The notes beneath the pieces were generated by a model. That model had not been told where the DNA came from, ran no database searches, and saw nothing but the letters and a program-made list of their open reading frames with translations. Positions 1 to 5,036 of a stretch of 5,036 bases of DNA are shown piece after piece. The position numbers and the translations under genes were made by a program. The stretch comes from Caulobacteraceae bacterium (GTDB lineage: Bacteria > Pseudomonadota > Alphaproteobacteria > Caulobacterales > Caulobacteraceae): positions 1 to 5,036 of the forward strand of contig PMOM01000033.1 in assembly GCA_003161535.1 (NCBI GenBank), written 5' to 3'. Position 1 is the stretch's first letter, and each line of letters starts with the position of its first letter.

Positions 1-800
1 ATGTTCACCAGCACGGCCTTGGCCCCCTTCAGGGTCACCTCGTCCAATAGCGGATTTTGGATGGCGTTCTCGGCGGCCATCAGCGCGCGGCCCTCGCCGG
101 AGGCCTCGCCCGTGCCCATCATCGCCTTGCCCATCTCGGTCATCACCGTGCGCACGTCGGCGAAGTCCAGATTGATCAGGCCCGGCAGGACCATCAGGTC
201 GGTGATCGAACGCACTCCCGAATGCAGCACCTGGTCAGCCATCCCGAAGGCTTCGGCGAAGGTGGTGCGCTCATTCGCCACACGAAACAGGTTCTGATTG
301 GGGATGACGATCAGGGTGTCGACATAGCGTTGCAGTTCGGCGATGCCGGCGTCGGCCAGCCGCATGCGGTGGCGGCCCTCGAAGTGGAAAGGCTTGGTCA
401 CCACCCCGACGGTCAGGATGCCGCGCTCGCGGGCGCATTTGGCGATGATCGGACCGGCGCCGGTGCCGGTGCCGCCGCCCATGCCCGCGGTGATGAACAC
501 CATGTGCGCGCCGTCGAGATGCTCGCCGATCTCCGGCGCGCTCTCCTCGGCCGCCGACATGCCCACTTCCGGATGGGCCCCCGCGCCCAGGCCCTGGGTG
601 ACATTGACGCCAAGCTGGATGCGCCGGTCGGTCTTGGAGAAGGCCAGTTGCTGGGAGTCGGTGTTGGCGACCACGAACTCGACGCCCTCCAGCCCCGCCT
701 CGATCATGTTGTTGACCGCGTTGCCGCCGGCTCCGCCAACGCCGAACACGACGATGCGCGGCTTCAATTCCTTGGTTTGAGGAGCAAACACCTTGAACAT
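1..800 (-). CDS. ftsZ: Cell division protein FtsZ, tubulin-like GTPase (3' end cut by window)
   Basis: FtsZ is the cytoplasmic GTPase that polymerises at midcell and recruits the divisome. The window holds 266 complete codons, covering most of the GTPase fold. Visible are the N-terminal nucleotide-binding glycines ([15 protein letters not shown], residues 18-32), the tubulin signature GGGTGTG (108-114), a nucleotide-contact region near [14 protein letters not shown] (168-181), and the synergy (T7) loop NLDFAD (210-215), whose Asp residues complete the active site of the next subunit. The sequence closely resembles Caulobacter crescentus FtsZ as I remember it, except for the first ten or so residues. 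The frame runs off the window in KAVLVN, so the rest of the C-terminal domain, the linker and the C-terminal peptide that binds FtsA are not seen. The ATG at 800 is the only usable start: an in-frame TGA lies 14 codons upstream with no ATG, GTG or TTG between. Its Shine-Dalgarno sequence is weak (GGGG near 810-813). Confidence 0.98.
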   Translation of the reverse strand, partial: MFKVFAPQTKELKPRIVVFGVGGAGGNAVNNMIEAGLEGVEFVVANTDSQQLAFSKTDRRIQLGVNVTQGLGAGAHPEVGMSAAEESAPEIGEHLDGAHMVFITAGMGGGTGTGAGPIIAKCARERGILTVGVVTKPFHFEGRHRMRLADAGIAELQRYVDTLIVIPNQNLFRVANERTTFAEAFGMADQVLHSGVRSITDLMVLPGLINLDFADVRTVMTEMGKAMMGTGEASGEGRALMAAENAIQNPLLDEVTLKGAKAVLVN

Positions 801-877
801 GATTTCAACCCCGCGGCCTTCGCCGATCTGCTGGAAGGTTCAACTCGCGACGTGCGCGCGAACTGCTTCGATGGACC

Positions 878-882
878 GAATC
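878..882. promoter_or_regulatory. GANTC (CcrM methylation) site in ftsZ leader
   Basis: GAATC on the plus strand (GATTC on the coding strand) lies between the CtrA box and the ftsZ start. CcrM methylates GANTC adenines in Caulobacter and many other Alphaproteobacteria, and methylation of the ftsZ promoter region is reported to stimulate ftsZ transcription in C. crescentus. The motif is certain; its function here is inferred. Confidence 0.55.
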
Positions 883-901
883 AACAGAACAACAATCACC
901 C

Positions 902-916
902 TTAATCACGCGTTAA
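902..916. promoter_or_regulatory. CtrA-binding site (TTAA-N7-TTAA) upstream of ftsZ
   Basis: TTAA at 902-905 and TTAA at 913-916 are separated by exactly seven bases, and on the plus strand the second is followed by C. This is the full CtrA box, TTAA-N7-TTAAC. TTAA is rare here (I found four in the whole window), so chance is an unlikely explanation. In C. crescentus CtrA, the master cell-cycle response regulator, represses ftsZ in swarmer cells, and this site sits in the equivalent place, about 100 bp before the ftsZ start codon. Binding here is inferred, not shown. Confidence 0.82.
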
Positions 917-918
917 CC

Positions 919-945
919 GCATAAGCTGAGTCGCCCGCCCGTCGA
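919..945 (-). promoter_or_regulatory. Possible housekeeping promoter of ftsZ
   Basis: On the coding strand TCGACGG (945-939) differs at one base from the Caulobacter -35 consensus TTGACGS. After 12 bases comes GCTTATGC (926-919), a partial match to the -10 consensus GCTANAWC. The predicted start of transcription falls near 913, inside the CtrA box, which would fit repression by CtrA. The -10 match is poor and other promoter positions are possible. Confidence 0.33.
928..932. promoter_or_regulatory. GANTC (CcrM methylation) site at proposed ftsZ promoter
   Basis: GAGTC on the plus strand (GACTC on the coding strand) lies 11 bp upstream of the CtrA box, inside the spacer of the proposed ftsZ promoter. 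With the site at 878-882 it brackets the CtrA box. A hemimethylated site here after fork passage could couple ftsZ transcription to replication, as known in Caulobacter; this role is inferred. Confidence 0.55.
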
Positions 946-965
946 TCCGGAGCGGGGGCGTTTGG

Positions 966-974
966 CGGGGATAA
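966..974 (-). promoter_or_regulatory. Weak DnaA-box-like sequence upstream of ftsZ
   Basis: The coding strand reads TTATCCCCG, seven of nine bases of the DnaA box TTATCCACA. DnaA is reported to promote ftsZ transcription in C. crescentus, so the position, just upstream of the proposed promoter, is suggestive. Two mismatches make this a weak candidate. Confidence 0.22.
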
Positions 975-1011
975 CTCGCCGCGTTTCTCGCCAGCGACGG
1001 GGCCTTGACGC

Positions 1012-2364
1012 CTACAGATTGTCCCTCAGCCAGGCCGCCGCCTTGGAGACCACATTGGCGTGGGAATCGACCGGACCGGCGGGTCGGGCCGCGCCGCCTG
1101 GACGCTTGGGACCGGCTTCACGCGGGCCGAAGGCGGCGCGTTGCAGAACCCCGGCGGCGGCGCAGAAGGCCGGCCCCGAGGCGGCGTCGGCCAAATGGGG
1201 TATGCGGCGCGGCCGGCCCAGGCGCACGGGTCGATCGAACACGCGCACGGCCACTTCGCGCACGCCGGCCAGCTGGCTGGCGCCGCCGATCAACACGATC
1301 CCCGCACCGGGGTCGACCAGGGCGCCGGCGGCGCGCAGTCGGTCCTTCAGGAGTTCCAGGGTTTCCTCCACCCGCGGCGCGATGATGCCCTTGAGCAGGG
1401 AACGCGGCGCCGTCACCGGCCCCGCCCCCGGATCGTCCCCCCGCGGCGGAGCCTCGATCATCTCGCGGTCTTCATTGGCCGAAGCGATCGCCGAACCGTG
1501 CAGGGTCTTGATGCGCTCGGCTCCGACCATGGAAGTGGACAGGCCTCGGGCCACGTCCTGGGTCACGTGCGCGCCGCCGACGGCGAGACTGTCCACATAG
1601 GTCAGGGCGCCGCCGGAATAGACCGCCACCGAGGTCGATCCGCCGCCCATGTCGATGCAGATGGCGCCCAACTCCATCTCGTCTTCTTCCAGGGCGGCCA
1701 GGGATGACGCGAAGGGCGCCGCCACGGCGCCCTCGAACTGCAGGTGCGCGCGCTCCACGCAGTGGCCCAGGGTGTGGAAGACGCCTTCGTTCATCGACAC
1801 CACCAGCATTTCCAGGCCCAGGGTGCGGCCGAACATGGCCCGGGGATCCTGCACGTGGCGCTGCCCGTCCACCGACCAGGCGATGGGACGAAGATGAATG
1901 GCCTGGCGGCGGTTCAGGCGCAAACCGTTCATGGCCTGGGCGATGGCGCGGGCAAGGTCGTTATCGCCGATGGGCCTGCCGCCGAGCGCGACCTTGGCGG
2001 TCACGCGATGGCTGGCCAGCTGGCCGCAGGTGGTGGCCACGGTCACGCCCTGGACATCGACGCCGGCCATGGCCTCGGCGCGTTCCACCGCCCGGCCGAT
2101 GGCCAAGGCGGCCTCGTCCATGTCAACGATGCTTCCGCCGCGTACGCCGTGCGACTGAACATAGCCGACGCCGACGGTGGTCAAGGTTCGGTCGGCGCGG
2201 CGCACGCCGTCGGCCTTCATGATGAAGCAGGCCACCTTCGAGGCGCCCAGATCAACCGCGGCGACCACGGCGGATCGGCCCAAGGCCAGCTTCAGTCCCT
2301 CGCGGCCTTCGCGCCGCTCCCCGCGCGCCGCGCCGTCGCGTCGATCCATCACAGCCTGCATCAT
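1012..2364 (-). CDS. ftsA: Cell division protein FtsA, actin-like membrane anchor of FtsZ
   Basis: FtsA is an actin-fold ATPase that tethers FtsZ filaments to the inner membrane and helps activate the divisome. The 450-residue product shows phosphate-1 AAVDLGASKVACFI (35-48), phosphate-2 CIDMGGGSTSVAVY (236-249) and the adenosine motif GIVLIGGASQLAG (365-377). The FtsA-specific 1C subdomain should lie between the first two, and the Thr-Ser-rich segment near 275-285 is in the usual place for SHS2/2B contacts. A Pro/Gly/Ala-rich linker (about 412-434) leads to a C-terminal amphipathic helix, VVSKAAAWLRDNL, the membrane-targeting sequence. The length is slightly above the E. coli protein (420), mostly because of a charged N-terminal extension (about 7-30). 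The start directly abuts the ftsQ stop (TAG then ATG). GGGG at 2370-2373 is 5 bases from the ATG at 2364 and 8 from the in-frame ATG at 2361, so either could be used. Confidence 0.97.
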   Translation of the reverse strand: MMQAVMDRRDGAARGERREGREGLKLALGRSAVVAAVDLGASKVACFIMKADGVRRADRTLTTVGVGYVQSHGVRGGSIVDMDEAALAIGRAVERAEAMAGVDVQGVTVATTCGQLASHRVTAKVALGGRPIGDNDLARAIAQAMNGLRLNRRQAIHLRPIAWSVDGQRHVQDPRAMFGRTLGLEMLVVSMNEGVFHTLGHCVERAHLQFEGAVAAPFASSLAALEEDEMELGAICIDMGGGSTSVAVYSGGALTYVDSLAVGGAHVTQDVARGLSTSMVGAERIKTLHGSAIASANEDREMIEAPPRGDDPGAGPVTAPRSLLKGIIAPRVEETLELLKDRLRAAGALVDPGAGIVLIGGASQLAGVREVAVRVFDRPVRLGRPRRIPHLADAASGPAFCAAAGVLQRAAFGPREAGPKRPGGAARPAGPVDSHANVVSKAAAWLRDNL

Positions 2365-3270
2365 CTATACCCCACTAGAAGCCGTCACCGGCGCCGCGCC
2401 GCCGCGCGGTCGCACCACCACCATGTCCGCATCGCGCAAATCGATGCGCGCCAAGCCGAGCTGCAAGATCCGTCCCTTGGCGTCGAGCGCGTCGAGGTTC
2501 TTGAGCGCCGCTTCTTCCTGGACCGCCGGAAGCTGGACCACGCCGCCGTCGGACAGTCGGATGTCCCAGCGCCGCTGATCGACCCGAACCAAGGCGCTTA
2601 CGCGAGCCGCCAGCCGAGGGCGACGCAGCACCGCCGGCAGGAGCGCCGGCGCCGCTAGATTGGCGCCGTCGCCGACGATCAGGGGCAAGCTGGCGAAGTG
2701 TCCAGGATCGACCTGGCTCACCACCGTTCCGTCGGAGGCGACTACCATCGTCCTTCCGGCGTGCTGCCAGACGGCCAGCAAGGGGCGCTCGACCACGGCG
2801 ATGACCAAGGCGCCGGGGAATAGTCGAATGACGCGAGCGCGCTCGACCCAACCGACCTTTTCGACCCGCGCCCGCACGGCGGCCAGATCGACCGCGAGGA
2901 TGGGTTCGCCCGGCTTTAGGGCGGCGGCCTCCAGTATTTCGCTCTGGGCGGCCTTCGAGGCGCCTTGGAGATGGACGACACCCACGCGCAGACCCAGACT
3001 GGCGAAGCGGCTGTCGATGGCTCCGCGCGCCGCGCCGGCGAGCCTTTCGCCTCGGCCGCCGGTAGCCAAGGCCGCGACCATGATCAACGCCAGCATCATG
3101 CATGTCGCTGTCACGGCGAGGCTGCGCGGCAAGCCAACAGTGTGGGCGGCGGTAAGCTTCGAGACCCCCCGCGTCGCGGGTCTCATGGAGCGCGGCCTGC
3201 CTCTGTTAGGCGGGGTCTTGGCGCGAGACCTGGCTGGCCCCCACCCGTCCCCCCGCAACGCCGCGGGCAT
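2365..3270 (-). CDS. ftsQ: Cell division protein FtsQ (POTRA-domain divisome protein)
   Basis: FtsQ is a bitopic inner-membrane protein that joins early and late divisome proteins through FtsB and FtsL. The 301-residue product has a basic cytoplasmic tail (1-49, rich in Arg, Pro and Lys), one hydrophobic transmembrane segment (about 51-70), a POTRA domain (about 94-163, from [12 protein letters not shown] to [11 protein letters not shown]) and a periplasmic beta domain (about 165-290) ending in the family-typical [15 protein letters not shown]. It starts inside ddl, overlapping it by 65 bases. The ATG at 3270 is chosen because GGAGG (3277-3281) lies six bases before it. The in-frame ATG at 3186 (273 residues) would avoid the overlap and has AGGCAGG nine bases upstream, but it would remove half of the cytoplasmic tail. 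The stop TAG directly abuts the ftsA ATG, so the two are probably translationally coupled. Confidence 0.95.
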   Translation of the reverse strand: MPAALRGDGWGPARSRAKTPPNRGRPRSMRPATRGVSKLTAAHTVGLPRSLAVTATCMMLALIMVAALATGGRGERLAGAARGAIDSRFASLGLRVGVVHLQGASKAAQSEILEAAALKPGEPILAVDLAAVRARVEKVGWVERARVIRLFPGALVIAVVERPLLAVWQHAGRTMVVASDGTVVSQVDPGHFASLPLIVGDGANLAAPALLPAVLRRPRLAARVSALVRVDQRRWDIRLSDGGVVQLPAVQEEAALKNLDALDAKGRILQLGLARIDLRDADMVVVRPRGGAAPVTASSGV

Positions 3271-4183
3271 AGCCGTCCTCCGTGATCCACTGCACGAGCT
3301 CGTCGAACCCCAGGCCTTGATGAGCCGCCTGCTCCGGCGCGAGCGAAGTGGGCGTCATTCCCGGTTGGGTGTTGACCTCCAGAAGGACCAGAAGGTCGTT
3401 AATGTCGTCATAACGAAAGTCACTGCGCGTCATTCCCTGGCATCCCAGGGCCGCGTGAGCGGCCATCGCCTGGCTTTTCGCGAGCTCGGCCACGGCCGGA
3501 GCGATCCGGGCCGGCAGGATATGCACCGATCCACCCTCGCCGTATTTGGCTTCGTAATCATAAAAGTCGGTGCGTGATTCGATTTCGGTAACGCCCAGAG
3601 CCCGCTCGCCGAGCACGGCGACGGCGAGCTCAAGCCCGGGCACATAGGGCTCGATCATCACTTGGTCACCGAAGGTCCAGTCCGCGGACAGCAGAGCCTC
3701 GGGCGGGCTGTTGGCGCCGTCGAACACCCGAAATACGCCCACGGACGAGCCCTGCGCGTTGGGCTTGACCACGTAAGGGGGGGGCATGACGTGGCGCCTG
3801 CCCGCTTCGAGCCGGCTGAACAGCCCGCCGCCTGGCACCCGCACGCCGGCTGCGGCCATCACCGCCTTGGCCTTGGCCTTGTCCATGGCCAGCGCCGAGG
3901 CCAGGACGCCCGAGTGGGTATAGGCGAGATCCAGGGTTTCCAGCACTCCCTGTACGCAGCCATCCTCGCCCCAGGCGCCATGCAGGGCGTTGAAGCAGAC
4001 ATCCGGAGCCAAGGCGCCCAGCACCGCCGCCAAGTCGCGACCGGCGTCGATACGGCTGACCCTGGCTCCCAACCTCTCCAGGGCGTCGGCGCACTCCTTG
4101 CCCGATGTCAGGCTGACCTCCCGCTCCGCCGATAATCCGCCCATCAGGACGGCGACATGGCGGCCAGCAAATGGAAGGGTCAT
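3206..4183 (-). CDS. ddl: D-alanine--D-alanine ligase
   Basis: Ddl is a cytoplasmic ATP-grasp enzyme that joins two D-alanines using ATP, giving the dipeptide that MurF adds to the peptidoglycan precursor. The 325-residue product matches the family length (306 in E. coli DdlB). Motifs in order: [11 protein letters not shown] (15-25), with Glu20 aligning with catalytic Glu15 of Ddl[13 protein letters not shown] (68-79), the family signature; [13 protein letters not shown] (138-150), with the ATP lysine and the Ser of the catalytic triad; FYDYEAKY (207-214), with the triad Tyr214; and TRSD (252-255) and [12 protein letters not shown] (269-280), with Asp255, Glu269 and Asn271 as metal ligands. 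All key residues are present. The ATG at 4183 is chosen: GGAG (4189-4192) lies five bases upstream and the family N-terminus begins there. The frame stays open to an ATG at 4282, but that start would overlap murB and add 33 non-conserved residues. Whether it is ddlA or ddlB type is not meaningful outside E. coli. Confidence 0.97.
   Translation of the reverse strand: MTLPFAGRHVAVLMGGLSAEREVSLTSGKECADALERLGARVSRIDAGRDLAAVLGALAPDVCFNALHGAWGEDGCVQGVLETLDLAYTHSGVLASALAMDKAKAKAVMAAAGVRVPGGGLFSRLEAGRRHVMPPPYVVKPNAQGSSVGVFRVFDGANSPPEALLSADWTFGDQVMIEPYVPGLELAVAVLGERALGVTEIESRTDFYDYEAKYGEGGSVHILPARIAPAVAELAKSQAMAAHAALGCQGMTRSDFRYDDINDLLVLLEVNTQPGMTPTSLAPEQAAHQGLGFDELVQWITEDGYARGVAGGRVGASQVSRQDPA
3277..3281 (-). 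promoter_or_regulatory. Shine-Dalgarno sequence that fixes the ftsQ start
   Basis: GGAGG on the coding strand, with a six-base spacer to the ATG at 3270, is the best ribosome-binding site in the window. It lies within ddl coding sequence, in the codons for TED of WITEDGYA, and supports the long ftsQ start that overlaps ddl. Confidence 0.75.
3399..3413. promoter_or_regulatory. Near-consensus CtrA box inside ddl, upstream of ftsQ
   Basis: The plus strand reads TTAA (3399-3402), seven bases, then ATAA followed by C, one mismatch from TTAA-N7-TTAAC. It lies in the ddl codons for RYDDIND, with its near edge 128 bp before the ftsQ start. In C. crescentus a CtrA-activated promoter drives ftsQA, so this could be its counterpart. 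I could not pick out a convincing -10 element downstream, and the site lies in coding sequence, so the call is tentative. Confidence 0.42.
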
Positions 4184-4188
4184 GGAAT

Positions 4189-4192
4189 CTCC
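4189..4192 (-). promoter_or_regulatory. Shine-Dalgarno sequence that fixes the ddl start
   Basis: GGAG on the coding strand, five bases before the ATG at 4183, favours this start over the upstream in-frame ATG at 4282. Two of its bases fall in the 3' arm of an imperfect palindrome at 4191-4206, and a GANTC site (4185-4189) touches it. Confidence 0.6.
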
Positions 4193-4206
4193 GCTTCGCG
4201 AGGCGG
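4191..4206. repeat. Imperfect inverted repeat at the ddl ribosome-binding site
   Basis: The coding strand reads CCGCCTCGCGAAGCGG: four-base arms CCGC and GCGG around the palindrome TCGCGA, with one mismatched pair. In RNA it could fold into a short hairpin that partly covers the ddl Shine-Dalgarno sequence. There is no T run, so it is not a terminator. Short GC-rich palindromes are common in such DNA, so a role is uncertain. Confidence 0.3.
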
Positions 4207-4248
4207 GGTCGCTTGTGGCCCAATTGAGCGGCCTTGTTAAGCGCGGCT

Positions 4249-5036
4249 CTAGCGCCGCCGTCCGATGCGCCGGATTTCCCATTCCAGGGCGACCCCAAAC
4301 TTCGCCTCGACATCGGCGCGCACGGCCTCTCCCAGATCTTCCAGATCGCCGGCCGTGGCCTCGCCAGTGTTGATCATGAAATTGGCGTGCAGCGGCGAAA
4401 ACATCGCGCCGCCCATGCTCTTGCCGCGCCAGCCGGCGGCGTCGACCAGGCGCCAGGCCGAATCTCCCGGCGGATTTTTGAAGGTCGAGCCGCCGGTCTT
4501 CTCGCGGATCGGCTGGGTGGTCTCGCGGCGCTGAGTGATGGCGGCGATGGCCTGGCCAAGCGCCTCGGGATCGCCGCGACCGCCTTGAAACACCGCCCCG
4601 GTCCAGATCATGCCGGCGGGCGCCTGGCTCCGACGATAGGAATAGCCAAGGTCGGCCACCGTGAAGACGCGCTTCTCACCGGTGCGATCAAGCCCCCAGG
4701 CGGCCACCAGCACGTCGCCGGTCTCGCCTCCATAGCAACCCGCGTTCATGGTCAGGGCGCCTCCGACGGTTCCGGGAATGCCGGCATAGAATTCCAGCCC
4801 CGAAATGCCCGCCTTGGCCGCCGCTCGGGCCACGGCGGAATCCAGGACGGCGGCGCCGGCGATCACCTGGCGGGGACCTGGATCGACGCGCGCTTCGCCA
4901 AATGCGCGGCCCGCCAGCCTCACCACCAAGCCATAGATGCCGCCGTCGCGCACGATCACGTTCGAGCCGACGCCCAGGACCGTCACCGGCGTGTCGGCGG
5001 GCAAGGCGCGCAGGCAGTCGGCGAGATCCTCTTCGT
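4249..5036 (-). CDS. murB: UDP-N-acetylenolpyruvoylglucosamine reductase MurB (5' end cut by window)
   Basis: MurB is a cytoplasmic FAD enzyme that uses NADPH to reduce UDP-GlcNAc-enolpyruvate to UDP-MurNAc, the second committed step of peptidoglycan synthesis. The window holds 261 C-terminal residues of a protein usually near 300, so about 40 N-terminal residues, including the start, are missing. Numbering from the first complete codon, visible motifs are the FAD-binding [12 protein letters not shown] (21-32) and [18 protein letters not shown] (82-99), then YSYR (131-134), GGSTFKNP (181-188), whose Ser183 should be the proton donor (Ser229 in E. coli), HANFMIN (216-222) and the closing EIRRIG, whose Glu253 should match catalytic Glu325 of E. 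coli. The YSYR and GSTFKNP pattern without the extra E. coli-type segment indicates type II MurB. A TTG at 5004 is not the start: the frame and family-like sequence ([14 protein letters not shown]) continue upstream to the window edge. A 65-bp gap separates it from ddl. Confidence 0.97.
   Translation of the reverse strand, partial: EEDLADCLRALPADTPVTVLGVGSNVIVRDGGIYGLVVRLAGRAFGEARVDPGPRQVIAGAAVLDSAVARAAAKAGISGLEFYAGIPGTVGGALTMNAGCYGGETGDVLVAAWGLDRTGEKRVFTVADLGYSYRRSQAPAGMIWTGAVFQGGRGDPEALGQAIAAITQRRETTQPIREKTGGSTFKNPPGDSAWRLVDAAGWRGKSMGGAMFSPLHANFMINTGEATAGDLEDLGEAVRADVEAKFGVALEWEIRRIGRRR

Larger units (their letters stand above)
801..1011 (-). other. ftsA-ftsZ intergenic regulatory spacer
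   Basis: This 211-bp non-coding gap is the longest in the window and less GC-rich in its middle (about 880-925) than the genes around it. It holds the CtrA box, both intergenic GANTC sites, the tentative promoter and the weak DnaA-like box. I see no hairpin followed by a T run after the ftsA stop codon, so there is no evidence for intrinsic termination, and ftsZ could also receive read-through transcripts from ftsQA. Confidence 0.7.

Noticed and set aside
846..852. CGTCGCG on the coding strand as a SciP-type site in the ftsZ leader
   Set aside because: A seven-base GC-rich motif is expected often by chance in this composition, and nothing else supports it.
57..905. Plus-strand open frame of 282 codons opposite ftsZ
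   Set aside because: It is a shadow of ftsZ: low-complexity His, Ala and Gly-rich translation with no recognisable family, covered on the other strand by an unmistakable FtsZ.
961..1011. Terminator after ftsA
   Set aside because: Only short self-complementary stretches such as TCGCTGGCGA are seen, without a stable stem followed by a T run.
962..2658. Several plus-strand open frames (962-1600, 1060-1707, 1704-2222, 1744-2658) opposite ftsA and ftsQ
   Set aside because: Compositions are dominated by Arg, Ala, Gly and Pro and they mutually overlap, as expected of non-coding frames in GC-rich genes; ftsA and ftsQ explain the region.
2660..3577. Plus-strand open frame of 305 codons opposite ftsQ and ddl
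   Set aside because: It crosses the junction of two well-supported genes on the other strand and shows no known motif.
4237..4240. TTAA in the murB-ddl gap as a CtrA site
   Set aside because: No partner TTAA at seven bases on either side; only a half-site, too weak to call.
4184..4282. N-terminal extension of ddl to the ATG at 4282
   Set aside because: It would overlap murB and add 33 residues unlike the family, whereas the ATG at 4183 has GGAG five bases upstream and fits the family start.
3666..4313. Minus-strand open frame of 215 codons overlapping ddl and the end of murB
   Set aside because: It is an out-of-frame reading of ddl, rich in Arg and Gly without conserved motifs.
5002..5004. 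TTG at 5004 as the murB start
   Set aside because: The frame and family-like sequence continue upstream to the window edge, and the protein would lack the N-terminal part of the FAD domain.

Overview
This window is a piece of the division and cell wall (dcw) gene cluster of a GC-rich alphaproteobacterium. All five genes lie on the minus strand, in transcription order murB (5' end missing), ddl, ftsQ, ftsA, ftsZ (3' end missing). The FtsZ N-terminal domain, the FtsA C-terminus (KAAAWLRDNL), the order ddl-ftsQ-ftsA-ftsZ and the CtrA- and CcrM-type sites upstream of ftsZ point to the Caulobacteraceae (Caulobacter, Phenylobacterium or a relative). The genus cannot be settled from the window.

Layout, reading right to left. 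At 5036-4249 is murB, which makes UDP-MurNAc; about 40 N-terminal residues lie beyond the window. A 65-bp gap follows, then ddl at 4183-3206, which makes D-Ala-D-Ala for the same precursor. ftsQ (3270-2365) starts inside the last 65 bases of ddl behind a GGAGG Shine-Dalgarno sequence. ftsA (2364-1012) starts on the base after the ftsQ stop codon. A 211-bp spacer (1011-801) carries a perfect TTAA-N7-TTAA CtrA box and two GANTC sites, and then comes ftsZ (800 to beyond base 1).

murB and ddl supply peptidoglycan precursors. FtsQ is a bitopic membrane protein of the divisome, FtsA anchors FtsZ filaments to the membrane, and FtsZ forms the division ring. The tight packing from ddl to ftsA suggests co-transcription and translational coupling. 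The ftsA-ftsZ spacer looks like a separate, cell-cycle-controlled ftsZ promoter. A second, one-mismatch CtrA box lies inside ddl, about 130 bp upstream of ftsQ, where a separate ftsQA promoter could sit.

I see no mobile element, RNA gene, CRISPR array, phage gene or unknown system. The long plus-strand open frames opposite these genes are shadows of GC-rich coding sequence. What merits attention is regulatory: the two CtrA-type boxes, the GANTC sites and the arrangement of gene junctions.
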